A stretch of 64,000 bases of DNA, taken from Prevotella sp. MA2016. GTDB taxonomy: Bacteria > Bacteroidota > Bacteroidia > Bacteroidales > Bacteroidaceae. Positions 27,767-38,100 of this stretch are shown piece by piece. The translations under genes were made by a program, and so were the position numbers. Position 1 is the first letter of the stretch. Every line of letters begins with the position of its first letter. The stretch spans positions 147,462-211,461 of the forward strand of contig NZ_JHUW01000011.1 of assembly GCF_000619825.1 (NCBI RefSeq), in the 5' to 3' direction. The notes under the pieces were generated by a model. The model saw only the letters and a list, made by a program, of their open reading frames with translations. It did not search any database and was not told the DNA's origin.

Positions 27767-27864
27767 TTAGGCACGGATTACACGGCCTTTTTATAAAAAA
27801 ACACGGCTGTTTTCAATCACGAAAAGCAGCGTTTCTCTAAAAAGAGAGCCGTGTCATCCGTGCC
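27767..27864 (+). mobile_element. Palindromic MITE-like element, copy 1 (intergenic)
   Basis: The terminal inverted repeats are GGCACGGATTACACGGC (27770-27786) and GCCGTGTCATCCGTGCC (27848-27864), matching over 17 bp with one mismatch; the left end can be extended to TTAGGCACGG. The interior has A/T-rich arms and no ORF of note. The reverse complement aligns along nearly its whole length with the copy at 57762-57858. It fills most of the trpD-trpC gap without an obvious terminator. There are no clear target duplications. Confidence 0.85.
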
Positions 27865-27876
27865 CCCCAAAAAATC

Positions 27877-28665
27877 ATGATAGATATACTAAACGAAATC
27901 ATTGCCCACAAGCAGCAGGAGGTAGAACAGGCTAAAGCTGCTGTTGCCCCACAGGTGCTCTATAAGCAAGTAGAGGCCATTCTCGACTTTAGCGTGGCTT
28001 CGATGAAGAGCGCCCTCACAGCGTCGGACTCAGGAATCATTGCCGAGTTTAAGCGCAAGTCGCCCTCAAAGGGATGGATTAAAGAGGAGGGCCAGCCCGA
28101 CATCATCCCCCTGAGCTATCAGCAGAACGGTGCTGCAGCACTGAGCATTCTGACCGATGAGAAATATTTTGGCGGTTGCGACGATTATATTCGTATTGCC
28201 CGTCAAAGTGGCGTGAACATCCCAGTGCTCTACAAGAACTTCGTCATCGACGAGTATCAGCTGTTCCAAGCGCGCTTGTGTGGTGCTTCGGCTGTATTGC
28301 TGATAGCTGCCGACCTGACGCTGGCCGAGTGCCGTAGTCTGCTTCATACAGCTCACGAGTTAGGATTAGAAGTACTTTTAGAGATGCACTCGCACGAAGA
28401 ACTGGAATACGCTGGGTTAGAGCCAGATATGTGCGGTATCAACAACCGTAACTTAGGTTCGTTTGTGACCGATGTAGAGAACTCTTTCCGACTAGCAGAG
28501 CTATTGCCAAAGGATGTGGTAAAGGTGAGCGAGAGTGGCATCTCGAATCCCGACACCGTGAAGTCACTGCGCGAGGTTGGTTTCCGTGGTTTCCTGATTG
28601 GCGAGAACTTTATGAAGACAGCCGATCCAGGATCAGCATTACGTGAATTTATTGAGAAGCTATGA
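27877..28665 (+). CDS. trpC: Indole-3-glycerol phosphate synthase
   Basis: This (beta/alpha)8 enzyme cyclises CdRP to indole-3-glycerol phosphate. It has 262 residues and the expected active-site stretches: IIAEFKRKSPSKGWI (catalytic Lys region, near residue 55), LTDEKYFGGCDDYI, VLYKNFVIDEYQ, LLEMHSHEELE, GINNRNLGSF and VSESGISNPD. It is stand-alone and not fused to TrpF. Its stop overlaps the trpF start by 4 bp (ATGA), showing translational coupling. Confidence 0.97.
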   Translation: MIDILNEIIAHKQQEVEQAKAAVAPQVLYKQVEAILDFSVASMKSALTASDSGIIAEFKRKSPSKGWIKEEGQPDIIPLSYQQNGAAALSILTDEKYFGGCDDYIRIARQSGVNIPVLYKNFVIDEYQLFQARLCGASAVLLIAADLTLAECRSLLHTAHELGLEVLLEMHSHEELEYAGLEPDMCGINNRNLGSFVTDVENSFRLAELLPKDVVKVSESGISNPDTVKSLREVGFRGFLIGENFMKTADPGSALREFIEKL

Positions 28666-29312
28666 TAATCAAGGTTTGTGGTATGAGAGAGGCGGAGAAC
28701 ATCCGCGAGGTTGAACAATGTTCAATGTTAAATGATCAATGTTCAATTGATTGGATGGGATTTATTTTCTGGCCAAAGTCGAGCAGGTTTGTAAGTGAAG
28801 TGCCAGCCTATTTGCCAGAGCACTGTCAGCGTGTGGGCGTGTTTGTAGATGCCAGCATCGGCGACATCATGTCGGCCGTCAACAACTTTGCGCTCCACTT
28901 TATCCAGTTGCACGGACAGGAGTCTCCCAGTTACATCATCCAATTGAAATCCCACCTGCCTGTCGGTATTAAAATCATCAAAGCCCTTAATATCGCCACC
29001 GCCGACGACCTGCCTCAGACCAAGCCCTATGAAGGGATAGTAGATTACTTTCTCTTCGACACGAAAGGCAAGTGCGTGGGTGGAAATGGTGAGAAGTTCG
29101 ACTGGACAGTACTCGATGTCTACGCAGGCTGTACACCTTTTCTGCTGAGTGGCGGTATCGGTCCTGATGATGCAGAGCGCGTTCTCAATTTCCATCACGA
29201 CAAATGTATCGGCATCGATTTGAACTCACGTTTCGAGTCAGCTCCAGCCCTTAAAAATACAGAAGAAATCAAAAGATTTTTTGAAGAGTTAAATAAAAAA
29301 AGATATGAATAA
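28662..29312 (+). CDS. trpF: Phosphoribosylanthranilate isomerase
   Basis: TrpF isomerises PRA to CdRP. The 216-residue (beta/alpha)8 protein has [11 protein letters not shown] at the start (catalytic Cys), [47 protein letters not shown] (catalytic Asp) and [11 protein letters not shown]. An unusual stretch after REVEQ (residues ~19-29, [10 protein letters not shown]) is encoded by repeats of ATGTTCAAT-type sequence at 28713-28748 and looks like an in-frame insertion in a surface loop after the first helix. The 3' end overlaps trpA by 8 bp. Confidence 0.95.
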   Translation: MIIKVCGMREAENIREVEQCSMLNDQCSIDWMGFIFWPKSSRFVSEVPAYLPEHCQRVGVFVDASIGDIMSAVNNFALHFIQLHGQESPSYIIQLKSHLPVGIKIIKALNIATADDLPQTKPYEGIVDYFLFDTKGKCVGGNGEKFDWTVLDVYAGCTPFLLSGGIGPDDAERVLNFHHDKCIGIDLNSRFESAPALKNTEEIKRFFEELNKKRYE

Positions 29313-30081
29313 GATCAATCAACTGTTCGCACAACGTGGCGACAAAAAGCTTTTAAGCCTTTATTTTTGTGCAGGCTGCCCCACCTTGGAGGGCACAGGC
29401 GACGTGATTCTCGCTATGCAGCGCCGTGGTATTGCCATGATTGAAGTTGGCATCCCATTCAGCGACCCATTGGCCGACGGTCCTGTAATCCAGAGTGCCG
29501 CCACCCAGGCTCTGAAAAACGGCATGAACCTGCATATCCTTTTCTGTCAGCTCAAAGCCATCAAAGATCAGGTACAGATCCCATTGGTACTGATGGGCTA
29601 TCTGAACCCCATTCTGCACTATGGTATCGAAGCTTTCTGTCAGAGTTGTGTAGAGGCAGGCGTAAGCGGTGCCATCATCCCCGACCTGCCATTCAAGGAT
29701 TATCAGGAGGTAGTAAAACCCATTGCTGATAAATACGACCTGCGCATCATCATGCTCATCACGCCAGAGACCAGTGAGGATCGTATCCGCTTTATCGACG
29801 ATAATACCGATGGTTTTGTGTATATGGTGTCGAGTGCAGCCATCACTGGTGCACAGAAGAGTTTCGACGATGCCAAACAGGAATATTTCCGTCGTATCAA
29901 CGCCATGAATCTGCGCAATCCGCGCATGATTGGTTTCGGCATCAGCAACAAGCAGACGCTCGAAGCCGCCCAGCAGAATGCCGCCGGTGCCATCATCGGC
30001 TCAAAGTTCGTTACCTTGCTTAACGAGAGCAAGGATGCCGACGAGGCTCTCGACAAGCTGTTTGATGCCCTTGAAAGATAA
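29305..30081 (+). CDS. trpA: Tryptophan synthase alpha chain
   Basis: TrpA splits indole-3-glycerol phosphate to indole and glyceraldehyde 3-phosphate; indole tunnels to TrpB. The 258-residue protein shows the catalytic Glu region [19 protein letters not shown] (near residue 47), [12 protein letters not shown] (catalytic Asp equivalents lie in this barrel), [19 protein letters not shown] and GFGISNKQT. It is the last gene of trpBEGDCFA and overlaps trpF by 8 bp. No clear terminator follows; the next promoter begins 30 bp downstream. Confidence 0.97.
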   Translation: MNKINQLFAQRGDKKLLSLYFCAGCPTLEGTGDVILAMQRRGIAMIEVGIPFSDPLADGPVIQSAATQALKNGMNLHILFCQLKAIKDQVQIPLVLMGYLNPILHYGIEAFCQSCVEAGVSGAIIPDLPFKDYQEVVKPIADKYDLRIIMLITPETSEDRIRFIDDNTDGFVYMVSSAAITGAQKSFDDAKQEYFRRINAMNLRNPRMIGFGISNKQTLEAAQQNAAGAIIGSKFVTLLNESKDADEALDKLFDALER

Positions 30082-30103
30082 CGTTTACGTAGAATTTTAC
30101 GTA
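30080..30103 (+). promoter_or_regulatory. Candidate operator upstream of the GH28-GH105 gene
   Basis: AACGT-TT-ACGTA at 30080-30091 is an imperfect palindrome sharing the 11-mer ACGTAAACGTT (reverse strand) with a perfect palindrome upstream of susC at 35043-35054. A second TTTACGTA lies at 30096-30103. This resembles LacI-family operators; no regulator gene is in the window. Confidence 0.45.
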
Positions 30104-30111
30104 TTGATTAG

Positions 30112-30142
30112 TTTGTAGTTTTGCACTTTTATTGTATATTTG
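30112..30142 (+). promoter_or_regulatory. Promoter of the trimodular pectinase gene
   Basis: -33 TTTG (30112-30115), 19-nt spacer, -7 TATATTTG (30135-30142). It lies 46 bp before the start codon. Confidence 0.75.
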
Positions 30143-30188
30143 CAGCAAAATTGCGAGACTGCAAACTAATAAACGTTACTAAATACAG

Positions 30189-33100
30189 ATGATTAAAAGA
30201 ATTTTCCAGATTGTGATGCTCTGTGTGCTGACACCCCTGTTAGCAGCAGCTCAGCAGTGGGACGAAGCTCAGTATCGTCAGATTGAGCAGAGTATCCGAA
30301 CCCCGAAGTTTGCCGATAAGGCATATCTCATTACCAAGTATGGCGCAAAAACTACCAACACAGCCGCCAAGAATCAGAAGGCTATCCAGAAAGCCATCGA
30401 CCTCTGCTCGAAGAAGGGTGGCGGTCGCGTGGTGATTCCAGCCAATCAGAAGTTCCTGACAGGTGCCATCGAGTTGAAGAGTGGTGTAAACCTGGAGGTA
30501 CAGGAGGGAGCCGTACTCGAATTTGCTTTCGAACCCGAGCTCTACCCCATTGTAGAAACCTCATGGGAAGGCTTGGAGTGCTTTAACCTCTCGCCTTGTG
30601 TTTATGCTTTCAAGGCCAAGGATATTGCCATCACCGGCAAGGGCACCATCGATGGTGGTGGTAGCAACGACACCTGGTGGCCATGGAACGGCAATCCCCG
30701 TTTCGGATGGAAAGAGGGCACCATCAGTCAGCGTGGCGGTTCGCGCGCGCGCCTGCTTAAGAATGGTGAGGACGGCATACCTATGTATAATGAGAAAGGT
30801 GAGCGTAGCCCTGAGCGCATTTTCACTGCCAAAGATGGTTTGCGCCCACAGTTGGTTAGCTTCAACAAGTGCGAAGGCATCCTGCTGGAGGACGTCACCC
30901 TGTTGCGTTCGCCATTCTGGGTGATCCATCCTCTGCACTCCACCGATATCACCGTTCGTCGCGTAAAAATGATTAACGACGGACCTAACGGTGACGGTTG
31001 CGACCCAGAGTGCTGCGACCGTGTGCTGATAGAAGACTGTTTCTTCAACACCGGCGACGACTGTATCGCCATCAAGAGCGGTCGTAACCGCGACGGACGA
31101 GAGCGCAACATGCCATCCAAGAACATCATCATCCGCAACTGCGAGATGAAGAATGGTCATGGCGGTGTGGTAGTAGGCTCAGAGATTTCGGGCGGTTGCC
31201 AGAATGTGTATGCCCACGATTGTGTGATGGATTCTCCTGAGTTGGAACGCGTGCTGCGCATCAAGACCAACAGCTGCCGTGGTGGTATCATCGAGAATAT
31301 CAACATGCGCAACATCACCGTTGGCAAGTGCAAAGAAAGTGTACTGAAGATTAATCTTGACTACGAGCACAACGAGATTTGCTGCCGTGGCTACTACCCC
31401 ATCGTACGTAATGTGTATATGGAGAATGTCACCAGTCAGCAGTCGCAGTATGGTGTGCAGATTATCGGTCTCGACGAAGATACATTTGTTTACGACATCA
31501 ATGTCAAGAACTGTCACTTCAACGGTGTCAAGAGCGGTAACTTTATGAGTGGCAAGACCCGCAACGTCAACTTCGACCGCTTGTTCATCAACGGTTCTCT
31601 GGCACTGCTCAAGGCGCCTTACCAGAACTATTCTGAGTGGATGACCTACAGTGAGATGCAGCGCAATCCCAAGAGTTATCTGCTGGATTTCTCGCAGAAA
31701 CCCAAGTGGAGCTACGTGATGGGTATTGAGCTGGAAGGCATGCTCGACACCTATCTTAAATATGGTGGCGACGACATCCGCAAGTACTGTCAGGAATATA
31801 CCGACACGATGATCAACGCCAAGGGCGACATTCGCAACTACGACATCCTGGACTACAACCTCGACAACGTGCGTACCGGTCATTTCGTGACCCGCATGTA
31901 CCAGCAGTGGCCCGAGGCTAAGAACCTGGCAGCTATGAAGACGATGATGAAGCAGTTGCAGAACCAGCCCCGTACCATCGCCGACAAGGTATTCTGGCAC
32001 AAGGCCATCTATGCTTATCAGGTGTGGCTTGATGGTATTTTCATGGGTCTGCCCTTCCGCACACTCACTGCCCCCATCACCACCACAGCCAAGGATGCTA
32101 AGAAAGGTGCCATCAACAAGATTTACGATGATGCTGTGAACCAGCTCAAGATAACCTACGAGCGCACACTCGACCCCAAGACAAGTTTGAACCGTCATGC
32201 CTACGACGAAACCCGCAACACCTTCTGGGCCGATAAGACGACAGGTCTCTCACAGCACTGCTGGGGCCGCGCGCAGGGTTGGTTCTCGATGGCACTCATC
32301 GAGGTGCTCGACGCCCTGCCCGAGAACTACGCCCGTCGCCAGGAGGTGATCGACCTGCTGCAGAAAGACCTGGATGCCGTTATCAAATGGCAAGACAAGA
32401 AGACCGGCGTGTGGTATCAGGTGATGGACCAGCCAAAGAAACAAGGCAACTATCTGGAGTCAACCTGCTCGTCGATGTTTGCCTACGTGCTGCTCAAGGC
32501 TTATAATAAAGGTTACCTTGGCACCAAGTATCGCGATGCCGGCATCAAGGCCTACAAAGGTATCATCAACAACTTTATCCGCGTCAACGAGGATAAGACC
32601 ATCTCGCTCACCCAGTGTTGTTCGGTAGCAGGACTCGGTCCGGCAGCTACACCCGAGGTAGAGGCAGCGCTGAAGAAGATTAATCCCAAAGCGACAGTCA
32701 AAGAGAATACCCGCCGCGATGGAGGTTTCGACTACTATCTGTCAGAACCTATTCGCGACAATGATGCCAAAGGTGTTGGCCCGTTCATCTGGGCCTCGCT
32801 TGAAATGGAACAGTTAGGATACAATATCAACAACGTGACGGCCTCTATAGACCGTCACGCTGTTGTTAATCGCAACAACCCAATCATCACCCAAGCCGAT
32901 GCACTGTCGTCACTGTCTGTAGGTAACTGTCACTTTGTAACAACTGTAGATGTCACCGGATTGCAGTCATATCCCGACGCGTATAAGACCGGTGTACCAC
33001 TGTGCGCCATGAGTGATTGGGGCTGGCACCAGTTCCCCAACACCAAAGGTTTGAAACCCTCAGAATCGGAAAAAGCCTTCGATTTCGGGCATGGACATCC

Positions 33101-34991
33101 TGAAGTGTATGCCGTAGAGTACAAGAAAACAGAAGACGGTCGCCACAAAGAGGCTACCGATTTTTTTCGTATTAACCCCCACCGTTTAAACTTAGGTGCG
33201 CTGGGATTGCACCTCACCGATGCCAGCGGCACACCAATCCCCCTGCAGCAGCTTACCAGCATCCGTCAGGAACTGAAACTGCTGGATGGCGAGATTGAAT
33301 CCACCTTCACTGCCGATGGTCAGAAAGTAGAGGTCAGCACTGGCGTTCACCCAACCAAGGATGCGGTTTACGCCCGTATCGTCAGTCAGTTGCTCAAGAC
33401 ACAGCAAGCCACCATCCGCCTGCGCTTTCCCTACCCCACCGGTAAGCATGCCGATGATGCCAGCGACTGGACCAAGCCCGAGAAGCACCAGTCGGAGATT
33501 ATAGAGCAAGGTGCACAGAAAGCCTTGATTAAGCGCACCCTCGACAGCACTACCTATTACGTGCTGTTGCAGTGGGAAGGTCAGGCCACACTCAGCAGAT
33601 GCGACCATCATGAGTTTGAGCTGGTGGCCAATGATGATGTGCTCACCGTTTCGGCAGAGTATCTGCCGGGAGAAGCAAGCCCGGCAAGTATTGCTAGTAT
33701 TCCTAGCTTTGAGTACGACCAGTATCACAAAGCCACACTGCGCCATTGGAATGCCTGGTGGAAATCTGGTGCTATCGTAGATTTCTCGCAGTGTACCGAT
33801 GCGCGCGCCAAGGAATTGGAGCGCCGCGTGGTACTCTCGCAATACCTTACTCAGATCAACTGTGCCAACAACATGCCCCCACAGGAAACCGGACTTACTT
33901 ACAACAGCTGGTTCGGTCGGCCACACTTAGAGATGACCTGGTGGCATGCCGTAGATTTCACCCTCTGGAACCGTCCCGAGGTAGTAGCACAGATGCTGCA
34001 GTGGTATAACCAAGTGGCCTATCCTGTGGCCCGACAGATAGCCCAGCGCCAAGGTTTCAAGGGTGCACGCTGGATGAAGATGACCGACCCCTGGGCGGGC
34101 GAAGCCCCCTCTAACACCGGCTCGTTCCTGATCTGGCAGCAGCCCCACTACATCTATCTGGCCGAGGAGATGTATCGCGCCAATCCTACCGCCGAAACGC
34201 TGAAAGCCTACGGTGAGCAGGTTGAGGCCACCGCTGCGTTTATGGCCGACTACGTCACCTACGATGCTAAGCAGAAGCGCTACACATTGAAGGGAGCCAC
34301 CGCCATGCAGGAGTGCATGACCAAGGATATCTCCTACAATCAGCCCTTCGAACTGGCTTATTGGCAGTACGGTTTGAAGGTAGCCAATGCGTGGCGCGAA
34401 CGCCAAGGCTTGGCACGCCATCAGAAGTGGGATGACATCACAGCCCACCTGTCGCCCCTGCCCGAAGCAGATGGTGTCTATACCGCAGGCATACAGATTG
34501 GCAGCAACAAGCATCATGAGGCTTTCGACCCCTTTGATGCCACCGGTAAGAAAGTGGAGACCTTTGCCGACAAGTGCCGCAACGACCACCCTGCCGTGCT
34601 GGGCGCCTGTGGCATGCTGCCATACACCGATTTATATAATAAGGAGAAGATGCAGCGCACTCTGGACTGGGTGATGCAGAACTGGAACTGGCAAACCACC
34701 TGGGGCTGGGACTATGGCATGATAGCCATGACCGCCGCCCGTCTGGGTCAGCCCGAGACAGCCCTCAAAGCCCTGCTCATCGATACGCAGAAGAATACCT
34801 ATCTGCCCAATGGCCACAACTTCCAGACCGCCGACCGCCTGCGCATCTATCTGCCCGGAAACGGGGCACTGCTCACAGCCGTGGCCATGATGTGTGCCGG
34901 TTGGGATGGATGCAGCAATCCTCTGAACCCAGGCTTCCCTCAAGATGGCAGTTGGAACGTACGCTGGGAAGGTCTGCAAAAAATGCAATAA
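30189..34991 (+). CDS. Secreted trimodular pectin enzyme: GH28 - GH105 - six-hairpin glycosidase-like
   Basis: This 1600-residue protein has a signal peptide (MIKRIFQIVMLCVLTPLLAAA) and three parts. Residues ~45-470 are a GH28 beta-helix with NGDGCDP (near 264), NTGDDCIAIKSG (286-298), GHGG (near 322) and RVLRIKTN, the catalytic and substrate motifs. Residues ~510-890 match GH105 unsaturated rhamnogalacturonyl hydrolases (YQVWLDGIFMG with the catalytic Asp, WGRAQGW). Residues ~895-1600 contain an (alpha/alpha)6-like domain (FGRPHLEMTWWHAVDFTLW, then GARWMKMTDPW, IWQQPHYIY) like uncharacterised six-hairpin glycosidases. It probably trims rhamnogalacturonan-I outside the cytoplasm. The third activity is not known. 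Confidence 0.88.
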   Translation: MIKRIFQIVMLCVLTPLLAAAQQWDEAQYRQIEQSIRTPKFADKAYLITKYGAKTTNTAAKNQKAIQKAIDLCSKKGGGRVVIPANQKFLTGAIELKSGVNLEVQEGAVLEFAFEPELYPIVETSWEGLECFNLSPCVYAFKAKDIAITGKGTIDGGGSNDTWWPWNGNPRFGWKEGTISQRGGSRARLLKNGEDGIPMYNEKGERSPERIFTAKDGLRPQLVSFNKCEGILLEDVTLLRSPFWVIHPLHSTDITVRRVKMINDGPNGDGCDPECCDRVLIEDCFFNTGDDCIAIKSGRNRDGRERNMPSKNIIIRNCEMKNGHGGVVVGSEISGGCQNVYAHDCVMDSPELERVLRIKTNSCRGGIIENINMRNITVGKCKESVLKINLDYEHNEICCRGYYPIVRNVYMENVTSQQSQYGVQIIGLDEDTFVYDINVKNCHFNGVKSGNFMSGKTRNVNFDRLFINGSLALLKAPYQNYSEWMTYSEMQRNPKSYLLDFSQKPKWSYVMGIELEGMLDTYLKYGGDDIRKYCQEYTDTMINAKGDIRNYDILDYNLDNVRTGHFVTRMYQQWPEAKNLAAMKTMMKQLQNQPRTIADKVFWHKAIYAYQVWLDGIFMGLPFRTLTAPITTTAKDAKKGAINKIYDDAVNQLKITYERTLDPKTSLNRHAYDETRNTFWADKTTGLSQHCWGRAQGWFSMALIEVLDALPENYARRQEVIDLLQKDLDAVIKWQDKKTGVWYQVMDQPKKQGNYLESTCSSMFAYVLLKAYNKGYLGTKYRDAGIKAYKGIINNFIRVNEDKTISLTQCCSVAGLGPAATPEVEAALKKINPKATVKENTRRDGGFDYYLSEPIRDNDAKGVGPFIWASLEMEQLGYNINNVTASIDRHAVVNRNNPIITQADALSSLSVGNCHFVTTVDVTGLQSYPDAYKTGVPLCAMSDWGWHQFPNTKGLKPSESEKAFDFGHGHPEVYAVEYKKTEDGRHKEATDFFRINPHRLNLGALGLHLTDASGTPIPLQQLTSIRQELKLLDGEIESTFTADGQKVEVSTGVHPTKDAVYARIVSQLLKTQQATIRLRFPYPTGKHADDASDWTKPEKHQSEIIEQGAQKALIKRTLDSTTYYVLLQWEGQATLSRCDHHEFELVANDDVLTVSAEYLPGEASPASIASIPSFEYDQYHKATLRHWNAWWKSGAIVDFSQCTDARAKELERRVVLSQYLTQINCANNMPPQETGLTYNSWFGRPHLEMTWWHAVDFTLWNRPEVVAQMLQWYNQVAYPVARQIAQRQGFKGARWMKMTDPWAGEAPSNTGSFLIWQQPHYIYLAEEMYRANPTAETLKAYGEQVEATAAFMADYVTYDAKQKRYTLKGATAMQECMTKDISYNQPFELAYWQYGLKVANAWRERQGLARHQKWDDITAHLSPLPEADGVYTAGIQIGSNKHHEAFDPFDATGKKVETFADKCRNDHPAVLGACGMLPYTDLYNKEKMQRTLDWVMQNWNWQTTWGWDYGMIAMTAARLGQPETALKALLIDTQKNTYLPNGHNFQTADRLRIYLPGNGALLTAVAMMCAGWDGCSNPLNPGFPQDGSWNVRWEGLQKMQ

Positions 34992-35033
34992 TAAGTCACA
35001 AAAATCAGTCGCACCGTGCTGTGTGCGATAACA

Positions 35034-35062
35034 CCCCTGTACAACGTAAACGTTTGCAGGGG
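35034..35062 (+). promoter_or_regulatory. Nested palindrome upstream of susC (operator or terminator)
   Basis: CCCCTG (35034-35039) pairs with CAGGGG (35057-35062), enclosing the 12-bp palindrome AACGTAAACGTT (35043-35054). The inner part matches LacI-type operators. The whole can also fold as a hairpin followed by ATTTTAT and could end the upstream transcript. Confidence 0.5.
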
Positions 35063-35102
35063 ATTTTATATAAAAATGTATACAACTTTTCACAATTAAT
35101 AA

Positions 35103-35110
35103 TACTTTTG
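35103..35110 (+). promoter_or_regulatory. -7 promoter box of susC/susD
   Basis: TACTTTTG matches the consensus and lies 87 bp before the susC start, leaving a long leader. The -33 element is weak. Confidence 0.6.
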
Positions 35111-35197
35111 CAACCGAAAGTTCCTCAGTGAGCTTAAAACCGCTAAATATTTAACTCTATAAAAATAACTTTAAGTACAACTAAAACTTACGTTCGT

Positions 35198-38100
35198 ATG
35201 AATCATCAAATCAAAAGAGCCTCTATGGCTTTGCTTTTATCTGTGTTCTGCTTCGTAGCTTATGCTCAGAAGACTATCACAGGTACAGTGAAGGATGCAT
35301 CAGGTGAACCAATGATTGGTGTAAGCGTTATTGTCGATGGTACCACTATCGGTGGTGTTACCGACTTCGACGGTAATTTCACCATTCAGAACATCCCTGA
35401 AAAAGCCGTCCTAAAGATTTCTTACATCGGTTTTAAGGAGCAGAAAATTGCTGTAGCCGGTAAGAACAGTATTAACGTTACCATGCAGGAAGATGCTGCT
35501 GCCCTCGACGAGGTGGTAGTAGTAGGTTATGGTACGATGAAAAAGAAAGACCTGACCGGTTCTGTTGCTTCGGTTAAGACCGAGGATCTGGCCAAAGTGG
35601 CAGGAGCTAATGCCCTTTCAGCCATGCAGGCTAAGGTGCCTGGTGTTGACCTTCAGCAGAGTGGCGGTGGTGAGGCCGGTGCCGGTGTGAGCATGACCCT
35701 TCGTGGTAACCGCTCACTGTTGGCAGGTAACGGTCCTCTGGTTATTGTGGATGGTGTAGAGTATGGTTCTACCCTCGACATCCCAGCTACCGATATCGAG
35801 TCGATGGATATCCTGAAGGATGCTGCCTCTACCGCTATCTATGGTACCAAGGGTGCTAACGGTGTTATCCTGATTACCACCAAGCGTGGTTCTGCCGGTA
35901 AGACCAAGGTAAACTTCAACGGCTACCTCTCATTCAACGGTGCCACAGGTATTGTTAAGCCAATGTATGGCGACAAGGAAGTTCAGCGCCTGATTGACAA
36001 GAAGAACTACGAGACAGCCGCTGCCAATGGCTGGGCCTTCAGCAACGCAGCTACTGCTGCCGACGTGCTGACCTTCAAACTGGATGATGGTACAGAGACC
36101 CTGTCTATCTACAATGACAAGTCATATACCGACTGGCTCGATATGATTCTTGACAACAGCGTATCTCAGAACTATGAAGTATCTGTTCAGGGTGGTAACG
36201 AGAAGACCAACTTCAATGTGTCGATGGCCGCTATGGATGATAAAGGTTTGATGAAGGGTGATGAGTTCAACCGCTACACCGGCCGCATCAACCTGGATCA
36301 CAATATCAACTGCATCGTGAAGATTGGCGCCAGCCTCTCTTACGCTTACAAGAGCAACGACAAGCGTAACGGCGGTGTTTATAACCAGGCTCAGAAGATG
36401 ACCACCATCACTCACGCCTATCTGAATGACGGTTCTATCAACGCTACTCCTAACCCATGGTATGCAGCTCACTGCTCACCTCTGCTCGACGAGGATGGCG
36501 CTTACCAGCGCAATATCGAGAGCAGCCGTTTCTTCGGCAGTGGTTATCTGCAGCTCAATCCTATCAAGGGTCTGATCGTGAAGTCGCAGTTCACACTCGA
36601 CCGCAGCACCTCGCGCACAGGTACCTATCAGGACTACCACAGCCAGGCACGCTATCAGTCGCCTACCACTACTTATATTGCCAACGACCGCAGCACTGGT
36701 ACCAAGTATGTATGGCAGAACACTGCTAACTACAACAAGACCATTGCTAAGCACGATATAACCTTCCTGCTGGGTCATGAGATGTCGCAGTACGTATCTG
36801 AGAGCAGCAGCATCTCTGGTGTTGCCGGTTCTGAGAGCTACAAGAAGAGCGGCTTCTACGATGTCAGCAAGATTCAGTCACCTCTTGTAAGCACAGGCTA
36901 CACCAAGAGCTCTATGCTTTCATTCTTTGCCCGTGCCAACTACTCATACGATGGCAAGTACCTGTTGCAGGCATCGGTTCGTGCCGATGGTTCTTCAGTA
37001 CTCGCCGAAGGTCACAAGTGGGGTTACTTCCCATCAGTAAGTGCCGGTTGGCGTATCTCCGAGGAGAAGTTCATGCAGGGCACCAAGTCATGGCTCGACA
37101 ACCTGAAGTTCCGCGTATCTTGGGGTCTCTCTGGCAACTCAGCCATCTCTGCCTACCAGACACTGGCCACCATCCAGAGCATCGTGCCTAACTCTACCGA
37201 CAAGGCTCCTATGACCATGGCTAATCCTAACCTGACATGGGAGAAGACCGCCGCCCTCGACTTTGGTCTCGACTTCTCGTTCCTCAATGGTCGCATCTAT
37301 GGAGGTATCGACTACTATAACAGCAAGACCTACGACCTGCTGTACTACAAGACCGCTCCTGCCTCATCAGTATTCACCAGCACTATCTCTAATGTTGGTA
37401 AGACCAAGGGCCACGGTCTCGAGATTTCACTGGGCGCCGTGCCTGTTAAGACCAAGGACTTTACTTGGGATCTGAGCGCATCTGCCACCTTCGCCCGCGA
37501 CGAGGTTTCTGAGCTGGCCGACGGTATCGAGCAGGTGGTATCAGGCACCAGCATTCTGAAACTTGGCGAGCCTGTTTCAGCTTTCTACAGCTACGACATG
37601 GACGGCTGCTGGGGCATTGGCGAGTTCGACAAGTATCTGGCTGCTCACCCCAACTTCGAGAAGCCACAGGCCGACTACGGTGATCCAGGTACACCAAAGG
37701 TGATTGACGTAAACGGCGACGACAAGATCGACGATAGCGATAAGATTATCTACAACCGCTCGCCCAAGGCTATTCTTGGTTTGAACACCACCTTCACTTA
37801 CAAGGACTTCTCACTGAGCGTTCAGACCATGGCCCGCCTGGGTGGCTACCTGAACTACAGCGGCTACGGACTCTATCTGTACGACAACGCCAACTGGGGC
37901 GACCTGAGCTACTGGACACCAGAGAACCAGGGTGCCGACATCCCATCTCCAGGTGCCACAGGTGCTACTCCTACATTCTACAAGAGCGCCATTCAGATTC
38001 AGAAGGCCGACTACTTCAAGATTAAGGACATCACCCTGTCGTACAACCTTCCCAAGAACCTCATCAAGAAGGTTTACATGAGCAATGTTCGCATTTACGG

